A DNA stretch of 64,000 nt. It comes from Ectocarpus siliculosus (Eukaryota > Sar > Phaeophyceae > Ectocarpales > Ectocarpaceae). Below, one piece after another: positions 12,701 through 24,100 of the stretch (its first letter is position 1; each line of letters begins with the position of its first letter). Both the position numbers and the translations under genes were made by a program. The DNA is taken from the NCBI GenBank assembly GCA_000310025.1, contig FN649740.1, positions 5,501,326 to 5,565,325 of the forward strand. The letters are read 5' to 3'. The notes below the pieces were generated by a model. The model ran no database searches. It saw only the letters and a program-made list of their open reading frames with translations, and was not told the origin of the DNA.

Positions 12701-15700
12701 CGGCAACCTAGCCGTTTCAAGAAAAACGCCGCTGGAGGCATCACGCAAGCAAACCCAGTCATGGAAACGGAGCTTCTGGGGTGCTGAGGTGACGCATGGG
12801 GCCGTGGCCAGTGAAGTGTCCTGTCCGTTCGAATGGACGAGACAGGAAGAGTAACGATGGCAAAAAGCACATACCACGGGCAGGATATCCATGAACCGTC
12901 TCAACCCAAAACGCCGCTAAATAGATGTATGTATGCAACTACAAATGCGGCGAGGGATACAAGCTGTCCCAGGAACGCTCGGGGTTATTGGTGTAACCGA
13001 GCTCATCAGTCAGTGTTCTCTCGGAAAGGGCATCTATGAAAGCATAACAGACCACCCATCGCAGGTATCCACCATGTCTTTGCGTGTGATTTACGACAGC
13101 TTGTGGGTGTCCCGCTTAGCGTCGGGTGGAAAGAGAAGCGGCGGGCGGATGCTGTGGAGAAGTGTCGGCTGGAGGTCGGCACCGCTTCTCATGTCAAGAC
13201 GACGACAACAACAGCAACAGCAACACCATATCATCAATATCGACAACGACAACAACAGCAAGACACCAATGCAGTAGGTGGCGCGATATGGTGGCAACGA
13301 AATGTGGAAACTGCCGATATAGTGGCATCAAAATCTCCTGTCACGATCTCAACACGTACATGAACCCGATATATCGAACACTGGCACTGCCCTGAATAGT
13401 GGCACATTCTACTCTTGCCCCTTCATGCCACTATATCGGGCCACCTACGTGTCAACACCAAAAACAGCAGCAGCAGACACAATAGTGAAAACAAACATCA
13501 TGACATGAGACATGAGACATGAGACATGAGACATGAGACATGAACAGGATGTACTTGTATCTCACTCACCCTTGTTCGCTGCAAGTCTCGATAAACGCCC
13601 CTTCATGGTAGGGTGTCTGGAACTCGTGAACCACCGACATTGGCTCCACCAGGAAACCAACCTGTCGAGGACAGAAACAGAACAAAAAACAAGCACACCA
13701 GCAGGAAAGAGTTGTAACTACTGTTGGACATCAACAACCCTGCGTAGCAGTATGAATATACCTTTCTCAAGTCTCAAGAAGACAAGGCAATGGGTTGCTT
13801 CGGCATCGTCTTTCGTGAAATCTTGGCGCCACAAAAACGCCACTATAGTGCTACAACCTGATCCTTGGCGACGTTTTACCACGAGCACGTCTCACACTCC
13901 CGCAAAAAAACAAAAACTTACAAAGCCCCGTTGGCGCATTTTCGTTCAACGTCTAACCACGTGCCGAAAGGCAATAGACTTTCGTTAACAAGACATGAGC
14001 TCCACAACACACGACACACAAACTTTTCGACCGTGAAATTTCCCATCCTTTTCTACCGAGCCTCCACGTCCCGGAGGACGCCCTGCCTACACGCTCGGAT
14101 CCAACAGGGTCACACCTGCGTCGCCCCCACTGGTGCGTCCCAAGACACGCACCAAAACCATGCCAAAACCAACGTCCAGGATACTATATCCCCGATACGA
14201 CGACAGCACGCCCATGTTCGCCTATTTACTAACATGACAATTGTCGTTCTTAGCTAGTGAACCTACCGAGGAACAAAGCGAAGAGGATCACTTTTTAAGT
14301 GTAGTAGCATACTCATGCCGAGACTAGGACAACACACAACACGTCCGTCCATGCTCGCTCATGGCCATCGGCGGTCTCATGCCTTAGCTACAGTACCGAG
14401 GAGCAAAACGATAGGTTGCCCAGACGCCTGAACAGCAACAGCAGCAGCACATCATGTGGGGACACGAAATACTTCGGGAAAACACCGTTACCTAAAATGC
14501 GACGACTTTGCAGTAGAAGACACATGTATGCCTACCATACAATGAAGACACATCATACAAGCACTCACGATGTGAAACTGAGTCTCCTCGATATCCCTAG
14601 CGTTGATGGCCACCGTGAAGCGAAGGTGGTTGTTCAGGAAAGCCTTGCCATCCGCCGCACGGAATCCCACGGGGAAACCCCTGCAAAAACAAATACGAAG
14701 GTCCAACACAACAACATACGTATTTCACAGCAAGCAATAGGGGTGAGACGAATCAGACCACAAGACAAAGAAAAGACACGGTACGCAGCACGGGCGAAAT
14801 CGTGAAATCGTGAAATCAGAAAAAAAAACATGAAGCAAAACCAGCGACATGGGGTGGACCTTGGAACAGACCTCGCGAGAGTATGTGCTGTCGGAGGGGG
14901 ACGGCGGCTGGGCGATCACAAACCCAAACCCTTGGTATCCTTCCCGATCATCTCACAAAGACTAAGTTGTACTTCGGATTAGGGAAGTAGGAAAAGGACG
15001 CTCGGTGGATGATACTTGACGACAGCAAGGTATGGATGGGATCCCCCCCCTCCCTCCTGGTTAGGTACATTTTGTCTATGCGATGGACTGGACTAGACAA
15101 AACGAGCAAATGCTGCGTACCGACAGCGACGGACAACTCCCCCCTTCCCCCACGCCCATCCGCTGCCCCCCCCCGTGTACCCTGCATTGCCCCCCAACAC
15201 CCAGACCCCCCAGCGCCCAGAAATTGTAGAAGTAGTATGGTCCCTGGGCTCCTTCCTTACCTCTGGTAAACATGCTCTTGGTCGTCCGTCATGGAGGTGG
15301 TCACGGGGGTCTCGGTCAGCTTACCCGCCTTACCGTCCGGTTTCTGCCACACCGTAGGGTAAATGGTTAAAACAAGAGGCATAGAACAAACGTGAACACC
15401 ACAAACAAAGCAAATAGCGTTGTATGCATACATGTAGTTCCAACGGTCTAAAGAAGACATGAGTCGAACAGCAGTTAACAAAAAAAAACTAGGTCAAGGA
15501 ACGAGAAAGAAAGAAATTGAAGAGAAGAATAGAAAGAATTTACTGTAAGGAAAACGAAATGTATGCATAGCAAGTCCGAAAGGCGGCACGATTAGCAAAA
15601 TGAGGCAAAGAAATGCGTCAAAGAGCCGTCGAAGACTATGCAGTTAACCTGGCATGGGTCTGCAAGAAAAAATATTCAACTACGCAATGAACCAACGCGT

Positions 15701-18198
15701 TTAGGAAACAGTCAGATTCCGAAGGGTATCGACACAACTTGCTCGGCATTAAAGCCATGGGAAAAGAAAATGGCGATGTATTTCGCTGACAACGAAGACA
15801 ACGCTTGTGATCGGGCAATCCCCTTCACTAAAAAACGCCAAATAACGCAACATTGCCTATCAGCAACAGCAACAACTCAAAGTATATCATGGGCATTTGG
15901 GGGAGAGCCACATCTCAGCAGCCTCCACATGGTGCCACCATACGAAAACTTCATGCCTTGCTTCGCTCTTCATCTGCGGGCTCACCCAACAGCGAGCACC
16001 AGTGGTTCTTATGGTCATGTCCTTGAGGTTCCAGGTATGCATATAGCCCCAAGGTTTGGACGTCGAGGCGGTGGCACGTCCGACAAACGTGCATAACCCC
16101 AGACTCCAAGTGCAGCAAGACACGAAAAACATACACAAAAAAAACATGGTATTGTGCTGGAATTAAGACTTAAGGCACACTCACCGGGTCGTACGCCGCA
16201 GGTAGGTGTGTGATGGACATGTGAGACTGGTATCCATCGCGGATCACGCTGGCAAACATATATCGCTCCTGAGGCTTGAGGGTCTGCACCGCGGCATCGA
16301 GGAGAAGGGAAGGTTCCGCCCGTGTGGAAAGAAAGGGAAGAACAAAGAAGAGGAAATAGTTATAGTGCATATCTGAAGAAGGTGGGTTGTTACATGACTA
16401 CGGCACGAAAACTTGTATAGAAAAGGAAAAAAAAAACAGGTGAAGGCCTACCAAGGGACAAGACAGAGAGATCTAAAGCCACGCTACGCTATGTACAGTG
16501 TTGTACGCACCAAATCTTACCAGAAAGACGATATCTGCTGCTTGAGCCGGTTGTTCCCGCTTGGAACGTTGTAAATTGACTTGTTTTCTTTTCGGTCTTG
16601 CACGTCACCCTGAAGGGATGCCGCATCCCGACGTCTATAATCCATGTAGAGCGTTCTTACATAAATCATGGGGGAGGGCACTCTACGACTGCAATATAGG
16701 GTTAGGCTTTAATAACATGATTGCCTCTATCTTCTGGCAGAGCACTCAATTCGTGTCATAATCGGGTTTGGATTAACGACAACGCTACACCCACCCAACA
16801 TACCTTGCTGCAGAGAACTCTGCATGCCTGCAGCACCCCGACCTCAAGGTCGTAAAGCGAGTTCTCTTCCCGGTCCCCCTCCAGATAGGCACCAATATTC
16901 TCCGCGTTTTCGTGGAGGTGCTCAGGACGACAGTAGGCCACGCTGTTATGCCGCCCCCCGCCATACGCACACACGACAACGATGGAAGAACAAGGATTAC
17001 TGTACAAGTGCGGCCCTAGTTGAACGAGAATTTCGATACAATACGTAACACGAATATTTTACTCTACATATGAGAGAAGACAGACACATGATCAATCAAG
17101 GTTAAGTAATCAGATTCTCCTCAAAACAATATTCGTGTGGGGTGTTAACATTGTGTTGTGATAGGTTTTGGGGAGGATATATGTACCACTAATACAGGGA
17201 TGGATGCACCACCGTGGAAGTCCACTTAGGCATGGCTTTTACAGTGCCAACACCGCAGCGTACAGCAGTATCTTGAGGCCTACACGAATAGGCGAACGGC
17301 CCAGCCATGCAGGCACTTCGCCAAACGAAACGAAAGGCAAGCAAAGCGCCAAGGAAAAACAATCTACTGGTACCGTTGTACAAAGCTCAGCCTGACTGTG
17401 AGGCGCGTTGAATCTTCATCATCACAGCGTGTTGCCTTTATTTGCCAACATAATAATTGAACTTGGGAGACTACAGTGCCACCTAAAAAAAAAAAAACGA
17501 AGAGCCACGCCCTTTGCTGCTTGTGCTGGATTGAGTTGTCATGGGAAATCCCCCTCCCAGCGACACCATGCAGCTGAACGGACCGGATCAACGATCGATC
17601 TACGACAGAATCCCATAACCGAATTTCCGAAGATCTGCCAAAGATTCCCGACAGACATTCCCACAAGCAGCCACATCTCCAAAGATCTGCGACAGAATCC
17701 CGTAACCACATCTCCGAAATACCTATAACAGTGTACGAAAGGTCTATACGACATCAGCTTCTTTCATGCTGGACCCATAGTTTCAAAATACTACCTCATC
17801 CTTGGAACGTTGTTCCAAACCTATATATGTACTGGGGAAGTGCCTTCCGGTTGCACGACAAAAAAATTATGCACAGATACCAGGACGAAGTTGAACTGGG
17901 GGGCTGAGCACCCTCTTTCCGTTCTCGAAAACAATAAATAAAGAGTAATCTGGGGGTTCGAACAACAAACGAAGGACTAGTAGCTGTACTGCTGTACTCA
18001 CTGGTAGTGGTCCAACGGAGCCTGCGTGCGGACACTCGTGAGCTCGTTAACGAAAAGCGGCAGCTTGGACCCCTTGTCGAAGACCTTGGGGCCGATCGAA
18101 GGCAGCCACGACGCCTCAACCCCGCTGCCCCCCCCCCCAGCTACCGCCAACAGCGCCAACGACGTCCAGGCCATACAACTCCAACTGCCGCTGCTCAT
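5160..18198 (-). CDS. TM9SF: Transmembrane 9 superfamily member (nonaspanin, EMP70 family)
   Basis: Complete 16-exon model, 654 aa: 18198-18002, 16942-16804, 16283-16185, 15343-15261, 14680-14569, 13661-13570, 12629-12522, 12345-12195, 11626-11537, 11048-10851, 9914-9711, 7932-7870, 7464-7265, 6867-6774, 6248-6123, 5168-5160. All phases agree. The start ATG sits in 'gcggccATGa' and is followed by a signal peptide (about residues 1-29). The lumenal domain has the family's '[16 protein letters not shown]', 'YCRPEHL' and 'GFPVGF' motifs. Then come '[13 protein letters not shown]', a first membrane span near '[19 protein letters not shown]', and eight further spans including '[10 protein letters not shown]' and 'EDYRWWWRS'. 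The C-terminus is K-V-D, the family's K-x-D Golgi-retention signal. Such proteins sort membrane proteins in Golgi and endosomes. Length matches TM9SF2/4 (about 640-660 aa). Intron 10 contains an assembly gap. Exon 15 ends at a GC donor. Confidence 0.95.
5294..5344. repeat. 22-bp direct repeat
   Basis: 'aagctcatgattctctttca' plus 'cg' occurs at 5294-5315 and 5323-5344 (period 29), inside the last TM9SF intron. Confidence 0.9.
6698..6755. repeat. GACGAG hexanucleotide microsatellite
   Basis: About nine GACGAG units grading into GAC, in TM9SF intron 14. On the transcribed strand this is CTCGTC, starting about 20 nt after the donor of exon 14 (6774). Confidence 0.95.
8871..8899. repeat. GAAT tetranucleotide microsatellite
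   Basis: Seven GAAT units within TM9SF intron 11. Confidence 0.9.
9320..9735. repeat. Four decayed tandem copies of the exon 11 / intron 11 boundary
   Basis: 'gtgcgacaaacctgc..cggctg' recurs at 9338, 9468, 9575 (as 'gtgcaacaaacc') and 9700, spaced 130, 107 and 125 nt. The 9700 copy contains the true donor of TM9SF exon 11 (exon end 9711, CAG|GTTTGT on the minus strand). Copies at 9338 and 9468 keep CAG|GTTTGT; the 9575 copy does not. Each also shares an upstream 'aaa.gcgttt' block. Confidence 0.85.
10003..10330. other. Degraded duplicate of 10.47-10.79 kb next to an assembly gap
   Basis: From a poly-G run at about 10007-10026 to the gap, the order of words matches 10470-10790, but with most substitutions converted to runs of G, C or A ('cccgggc', 'aaaaaa'). 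The last 50 bases, 'aaaaatgggttctaacaaac' onward, are identical to 10739-10790. This looks like low-quality sequence from one locus placed beside its good copy. It lies in TM9SF intron 10. Confidence 0.85.
10331..10430. other. Assembly gap of 100 N
   Basis: One hundred consecutive N, a standard scaffold-gap length, in TM9SF intron 10. The flanks duplicate each other, so the true gap may be zero or negative. Confidence 1.
11090..11190 (-). repeat. Dispersed intronic repeat, copy 1 (reverse orientation)
   Basis: Read on the minus strand it contains 'ccgtcccggctttgtaggga' and 'tgcgaggtca' and then runs into poly-C. The same block occurs on the plus strand at 27432-27538 and 27993-28165. It lies in TM9SF intron 9. 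Confidence 0.75.
13274..13448. mobile_element. MITE-like 175-bp element with terminal inverted repeats
   Basis: The left end, 'gtaggtggcgcgatatggtg', matches the reverse complement of the right end at 13424-13448 at 21 of 25 positions. A third, internal partial copy, 'ccgatatagtggcat', lies at about 13314. There is no coding capacity. Target-site duplication is not clear. It sits in TM9SF intron 6, just before exon 6. Confidence 0.5.
13503..13543. repeat. ACATGAG heptanucleotide repeat
   Basis: Nearly six perfect 7-bp units immediately downstream (on the transcribed strand) of the donor of TM9SF exon 6 (13570). Confidence 0.9.
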
Positions 18199-18729
18199 GG
18201 CCGCGCTGCTGCTTCTGTTGTCCCTTCTCTTGATGCAACCCGGAACCCGCCTAGACGCCGAAGGTGCAGTAGGTGCCATCACGCTGCACCGAGCTGGCTG
18301 GAGTTGGGTTCGAAGGCAACGCCGCCGTTCGGGGGCGTAGGAACAACCTGATTGCGGGGCGTCGATACATATGTGCATAGTTTATCATACGAGAGACAAA
18401 AAGAGATAAGAATTAGTCAGCAACAGCACTAGCTGAGTTGGGGCAGGAAAATAAAAGACATGCTCCGGACGTCTAGACGGCGTTACAGCAGTAGATACCA
18501 TGTCGGCAAAAAAACTGATCTGCGTCCATCTAGAGCTTGACCTCCCCGATACATCTGCCTTATCCCCGAAACTTCAACATACTCCCTATTCTCAAGAACC
18601 GTCTCCTCACATATCTTCATTCCTCAGGAACACTACGGTGAAACCCATATCTCCATAGGGGTTGCGTCAGCACTCCTTCTTCCCGCACCCCAAAGTATTC
18701 CTTCATTTTTTTTATTTTTTTTAACGACC

Positions 18730-18985
18730 CAGGAATGCTAGGTTCGCCGACACATTCTGATCGTTCCTGTTTCCTTGCACTACCTTCCCGAACGTAGGGT
18801 ACTACCAACGACACTGGCAGCATCACATGAACGGAAAGTCATTTGGTGGGCGCGCGAAGCCCACGATACGGACCTAGGCCTCTTCTTACGTGGAGACTGC
18901 CTATCGGAAGCACCATCAATCCTTCGGGGAGGTAGTGCAAGGAAACAGGAACGATCAGAATGTGTCGGCGAACCTAGCATTCCTG
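18730..18985. repeat. Inverted repeat with 65-bp arms
   Basis: The left arm 18730-18794 and the right arm 18921-18985 are reverse complements. The outer 54 bp are perfect, with only two mismatches in the inner 11 bp. The spacer is 126 bp. It could fold as a long hairpin or be a short foldback transposon. The same peptide therefore appears in open frames of both strands, which shows those frames are not genes. Confidence 0.95.
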
Positions 18986-19476
18986 AGTGGTTTACTCCTG
19001 TCCTCGCGTGAGTCTTCAAAGAACCGCCTTCGCGAGATGAGTGAGTTTAGGAGGGATAGAACAGGGAGGGGGGACGCAGAGTATATCCCTGACCCTAACC
19101 CAACTTCTCCGATTGTATAGCATACTCTATGCAACAGATTCACATATAAATCGAAAAACCCTGGGAAGTTTACGGTACTGTCTTCAAAAGCAACGGGCAT
19201 GTATCATCGACACTGCTGTGGTGTTTCTACTTTGCTAATTATTTTTGTGTCCGAGATGCTCACCCTCTCAACGAGACAGGTATTGTACACAGTCGTACTA
19301 TTATATTAGGTATGCTAGAGGCAAGAAGCACGAATTTTACATGCTTCCGTACGAAGTTACAGCAGCACATTGATATGTACGTACCTATAACAGTAATAGT
19401 AGTGCCGGGGGTGCAAAAAACAACAACGCTCTTTTGATGGTCGACTTAGCATATATGATATGTACATGCCATGAAG

Positions 19477-19514
19477 ACAACAACAACAACAACAACAACA
19501 ACAGCAGCAGCAGC
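19477..19514. repeat. CAA/CAG microsatellite
   Basis: Eight CAA units followed by CAG units, intergenic. Confidence 0.9.
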
Positions 19515-20143
19515 ACTACAATGTAAGCCGAGATATGTACGCACACGGTCTGCACGAAGCTGTAAACTGTTGTTAGCAGTGGTTCCTTCGTTGCTGTCTG
19601 TTCTTGTGTCCACATTAAAAGATCCGTTCCGGTCTCCGCTCAGTACCTTATGATGTCCGTGCTATAATAGTCCAACTGACACGGACGCCTTCCGTTGTCA
19701 CAAGCCAAATGCCACACCAAACGCGGCGGTACACCTTTCAAAGAAAAAACACAAATCTCGTTTGCAGACTACCCGAGCCCATGGAATTCATGACTACTGA
19801 AGCCGTCGACATCATATATGTACGGTAGTCCGCTCCCAGGTTATGGAAAATCAATCATACACGAGAAACGTATTAGAACCATCCGAATAGCATGCATGCG
19901 TTCATTTTGTCCGTGTCCCTCTCGGACACGCCCTGGAGGGGCCAAAACTATGGTTTTCGTGTAACAATAGATGTGTATGTCGTGTCTGCGTCCAACCAGA
20001 GACGGGTTGCTTTACCACGATGATACTCCTTCATACAAGTATATTATTGCATACAAAACCAGAGATATTCCGGGCATGAAGAAAAATACTCTTGCGAGAC
20101 TGCGGGGCGTGAAAGTGATTGTGTGCCTCTCGGGCCTGCCGCC

Positions 20144-20172
20144 GCTGCTGCTGCTGCTGCTGCTGCTGCTGC
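20144..20172. repeat. GCT trinucleotide repeat
   Basis: About nine GCT units in intergenic DNA. The 104-codon open frame around it is not supported as a gene. Confidence 0.9.
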
Positions 20173-21171
20173 GTGAGGGTGTCAGTCATGGCTTGCATTC
20201 TGAGAATAACCTTGGCCGTAGCAATACATCGGTCGTGGTTTCCTGCCCGCCCGCCTTCTTATCTCCTGCGGCCGCTGCCCTCTGACTGCTACTAATAAAT
20301 AATACCTGGTACAAAATACTGCTCTCACCTCACCGGTTTTGTTCTGTCTGAATCGCACAAGCGGGGAGATCGCTCCCGATGTGTGCGAACGAGAGTTTCA
20401 AACCTTCGAGTCAGCTGGCGGGCGTGGAGAGCGGGGCGGGTGGGGGGGAGGATCGTGAGGGGTCGATGACCATGACAAGGCTTTCGACGTCTCGGGCACA
20501 GTACAACCTTAACCATGCCAATTCATCCGCGCCTCTCCTTCTCCCCTCTCCGCAAATCGTGCGTCGCAAAGCGCTATGCACCCAAAGCGCAAGGGATCCA
20601 CAAATACGGGGAGGAGAGAACAGCAAAACTGGTGAGGGGGCAGAGAGAGAGCGCCAATACCCCCACGCACCCACGGGCAGAGAGCGGGATTGGAGGCAAA
20701 AGCGCTAACGGAGGCTAAGCCAGACGTACCTCGAGAGCGCAGCCGCGGCCAACAGCAAAAGATAAGAAGCGTGTGTCCTGCCCGCCCTGTTCCTGTCTCT
20801 CGTTTCGTTCTCTTTAGACGAAACTGAGAGTGACGGAGGGGGATCTCACCATGTAGAAACAGACATATGCACTCACAAGTGATTTCACGGGGCGTAATAT
20901 AGAAAATTAATAGGGTTTACGTATGAACTGATGGCGTTGACAGAGGGGGGAGACATTTAAGCGCACACGGAAAAAAAAAAAACTTGAAAAAACGAAGAAA
21001 AAAGACGGATGGAAGGTGCAGATTGTAGCCGTGCTTGGTTGAGTTGGTGGATGAAAACCGGCCCGCACAGCGAGCAACCAAGCGAGCCCCTTGCCTCGAA
21101 CACTGCTGATACAAGCACACTGCTGGTTCCCTGCGGGCGCTCACGGCAGCCCCAGTTCATTGGCGAATTAG

Positions 21172-24100
21172 ATGCCGCGCAACCAAGCCGGCTTCCTGCC
21201 CAACAGCAGCAGTACGGGTAGAAGCACCTCGCCCGTCATGCCACCGCAGGACGAGGAATTGCCGGACGCCAGGCTGCTGGGCCAAGCCGAGGATGACCAA
21301 ATCAACAACGCAGAGTCAGGGGTCGGGGCGAAGTGAGTCTTGCGGGCAGGACTTGTGTTCAGGGGCGGACACCATACGTCCCCCACCTACTAGTGTTTTT
21401 AGTGTTACGCGGAAGCTGGAAATTCGGATGCTCTTGCTCGCCCTCTCATCTCCGTGAGTGAGTAGCAACACTAGAGTCAGGTATTTTGTTGAGAGGTTTC
21501 TCCGCTCTACAACTCTCTCTTTGGTGCTGTGCGTAGTGCGAGTAGCTGGCGTCCAAGCGAAGAGGCGCGTCCATCAGCAAGAGTCAACGCGTCCGCCAGC
21601 AAGAGACGAGGGGGGTGCTTAAAAAACTGCCTATGCATAGCTACTGCTGTAGCGCCGATTTTGTCCGCTCTCTCGCTCTCGCTGCCTTTTCCGAAGGGCG
21701 GAGCGTTTTCCCGACAGCGGCAATCAACTACTGCTGTCACACTCCACGCATGCACATGTGGATATGCATAGCATAGCAAGTACGCAGCAGAGTACAATAC
21801 TTTGCCGTTTCGCTGAGACGTTGCTACGCGACAAAACTCCGATGCCCTGTGCAAACACGACTCGCTGCAAGCTGTTGTTCCTACTGTACTCAAGCAACAC
21901 GTCCGGCGATGTACATTTTGGCATAATGAAAACTATTTTAATTGAACCTGACACGCGTACCATGCCTTGTGCAGGTCTTCCCTCTTCCCTCTTCCACATT
22001 CCAATCCAATCCAATCGAGAGCCAAGCGTGTCCCGACACACCTACATATCAGAAACATGAACACTTCGATAACATGTCACTGCGGGTGCTCGGTGGCACA
22101 CGTACTGGTGTCCTTGCCCACCTACACCAGCTGCAGCTTGTGTTACGTATGCATCCCTGAGCTGTCCCACCCCAAAACACCGCCGCACCTCCCCCACACC
22201 TCACCAGCCTCGATAATACATCGATACCGTATGCTTACAACCATGTGGTACCCGTATACTTGCAACCGCGGTACAGTACTTGTTACCCCCGCCACCCCTG
22301 TTTGGACGTTAAGGCATCAAGACGTACTTCACATGGTGCTGCTGTACTCCGAAGTAGAGTAGGCAATAGACCTCGCGGCTAGATTGTACTAGATATCTGG
22401 GGCGTTCCCCCCATCGTGGGTAGAGACGTAATAACAACAGCAGTGCTCCGTCCCGCGTGATGAGTTTGATCCGTGGCCGAATGACATCGAGACGACCCCC
22501 CCCCCCCGCCTGTTTGATGTTAGTAGGTCATTAGAGGTTGACTTCGAGCCGGTAGCCCCCCAGAGAGAAGAGACACCGATGCAGAAGGGCATCCTGCTCT
22601 TCCTAGCCACCGTGGGGCTGCTGGGGTCATACGTTACCTGGGGCTTCATGCAGGAAATGGTGAGATCGGGGGTGGTAGGCAGATATATTCCAGGATATTT
22701 GTTTGTTGGTGAGACAAAGACAGGAAGACCCTCTGTTATTTCGGATTTCTCGCCTGGCAGCTGTGGTCTCGAAAGCGCGAGAAAGAACTTGATCCTAATG
22801 TCTTCGTCCTGTTCGAAAAATTATGTAATAATGTGTGGTAAATATGCTATGCATCGGGGGGATCTTGTATTAGATGCACAGCAGTTCCAGCTTACTGGCT
22901 AGCTTCACATGCCGCTTTGGTTTCTTGGGGCGGGGGGGGGGGGGGGCGTAGGTTTTCATTCAATGCGCCTCGTTTTGGCTTTTCTGAATGCTCGTGCGAC
23001 AGCAGTTCTCCACAACTCTCTGACTTCCCAGCTCCTACGCATCAGACCCCCTGGCCAAACTGCCTGAACCTCTCCTACTGTGTTTCCGGCGTCCATCCCT
23101 CGTTCGTCCGACCGTACTATTATTCTAGGTAAAGAACAAGATGTACGGGAAGACCGACAGCTTCGCGGGAGAAAAGTTCCCGTCTGACGTATTCCTTGTG
23201 TTCGGGAACCGGCTGCTGGCCATGGTGGTGGCCGCGGGGATGGTGATGCTGCCCCTGAGGAGAGAGCCAGCGGGGGGCTGGGCGCCGCAGGTGTGTTGCG
23301 TGTTTTTCATGTATTCCGGTGTGGGTTTGATGTCGTCGTCGTCGTCGTTGCTGCTGCTGCTGCTGCTGCTGCTGGCATCGTTACTGTTTTCGTTGCGGTG
23401 TTGCGGTTATCATGACCTTCATCTTTTGCGATCTTCTTGGCGGCCCCATGGGCGGAACGACTCGTGGACAGCGGTGTTTGACGGTAGATACCACCCCCCA
23501 CCCCACCCCTTGCGGTCGAGTTTGAGGCCCCGTTGTTCCACCTCAGAATATGTGCCGGGTGCAGATAAAAAACGCGGCGACAAAAAAATGTTCACCCACC
23601 GCTCTCCTAGGAAGCAGCGCCCGACATTTTTTGGTAGTAGAGCAATCGCTCCTTGAATATTCGAATATTCGGCCCAAGTGTCCGGTATACTCATCGTCAA
23701 CAGCAAACCATTCTCGACATACAGCAGTCGTCACCTTCTGTGCGGCGTGTCTCTACCAGGCCGACTCACCCTCCCTCATGACGGGGGCATCTGCCCAATT
23801 CAGAGTACCATCAAACAGCGCGATTTTCCAACGGTGCCGAGAAATTCGACTCCCCTTATGTTACCCACACGATACAGTAGAGGGGCGACGACCGACACTC
23901 TCATGTCGTTATCTCACCACCCGTGTCTAACAATTTTGACCAATCTCTAGTTCCGCGTTTTTACCAGTAGAATTTCGCTGCCACAAGTACTCGACGCCAT
24001 GTGTTTTTCGTGCCTGGGTATTGTATGCATGTTGTCGCCCGCCCGACAGATCTAGTAATCTTGACTTGAATACCCGTGGGTTAATCAAATTTGGATTTAC

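Larger units (their letters stand above)
18199..21171. other. Intergenic region between the divergent TM9SF and transporter genes
   Basis: No coding exon could be supported. It holds the 18730-18985 inverted repeat and CAA/CAG and GCT microsatellites. It must contain both promoters, but no TATA or CCAAT arrangement stands out. Confidence 0.55.
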
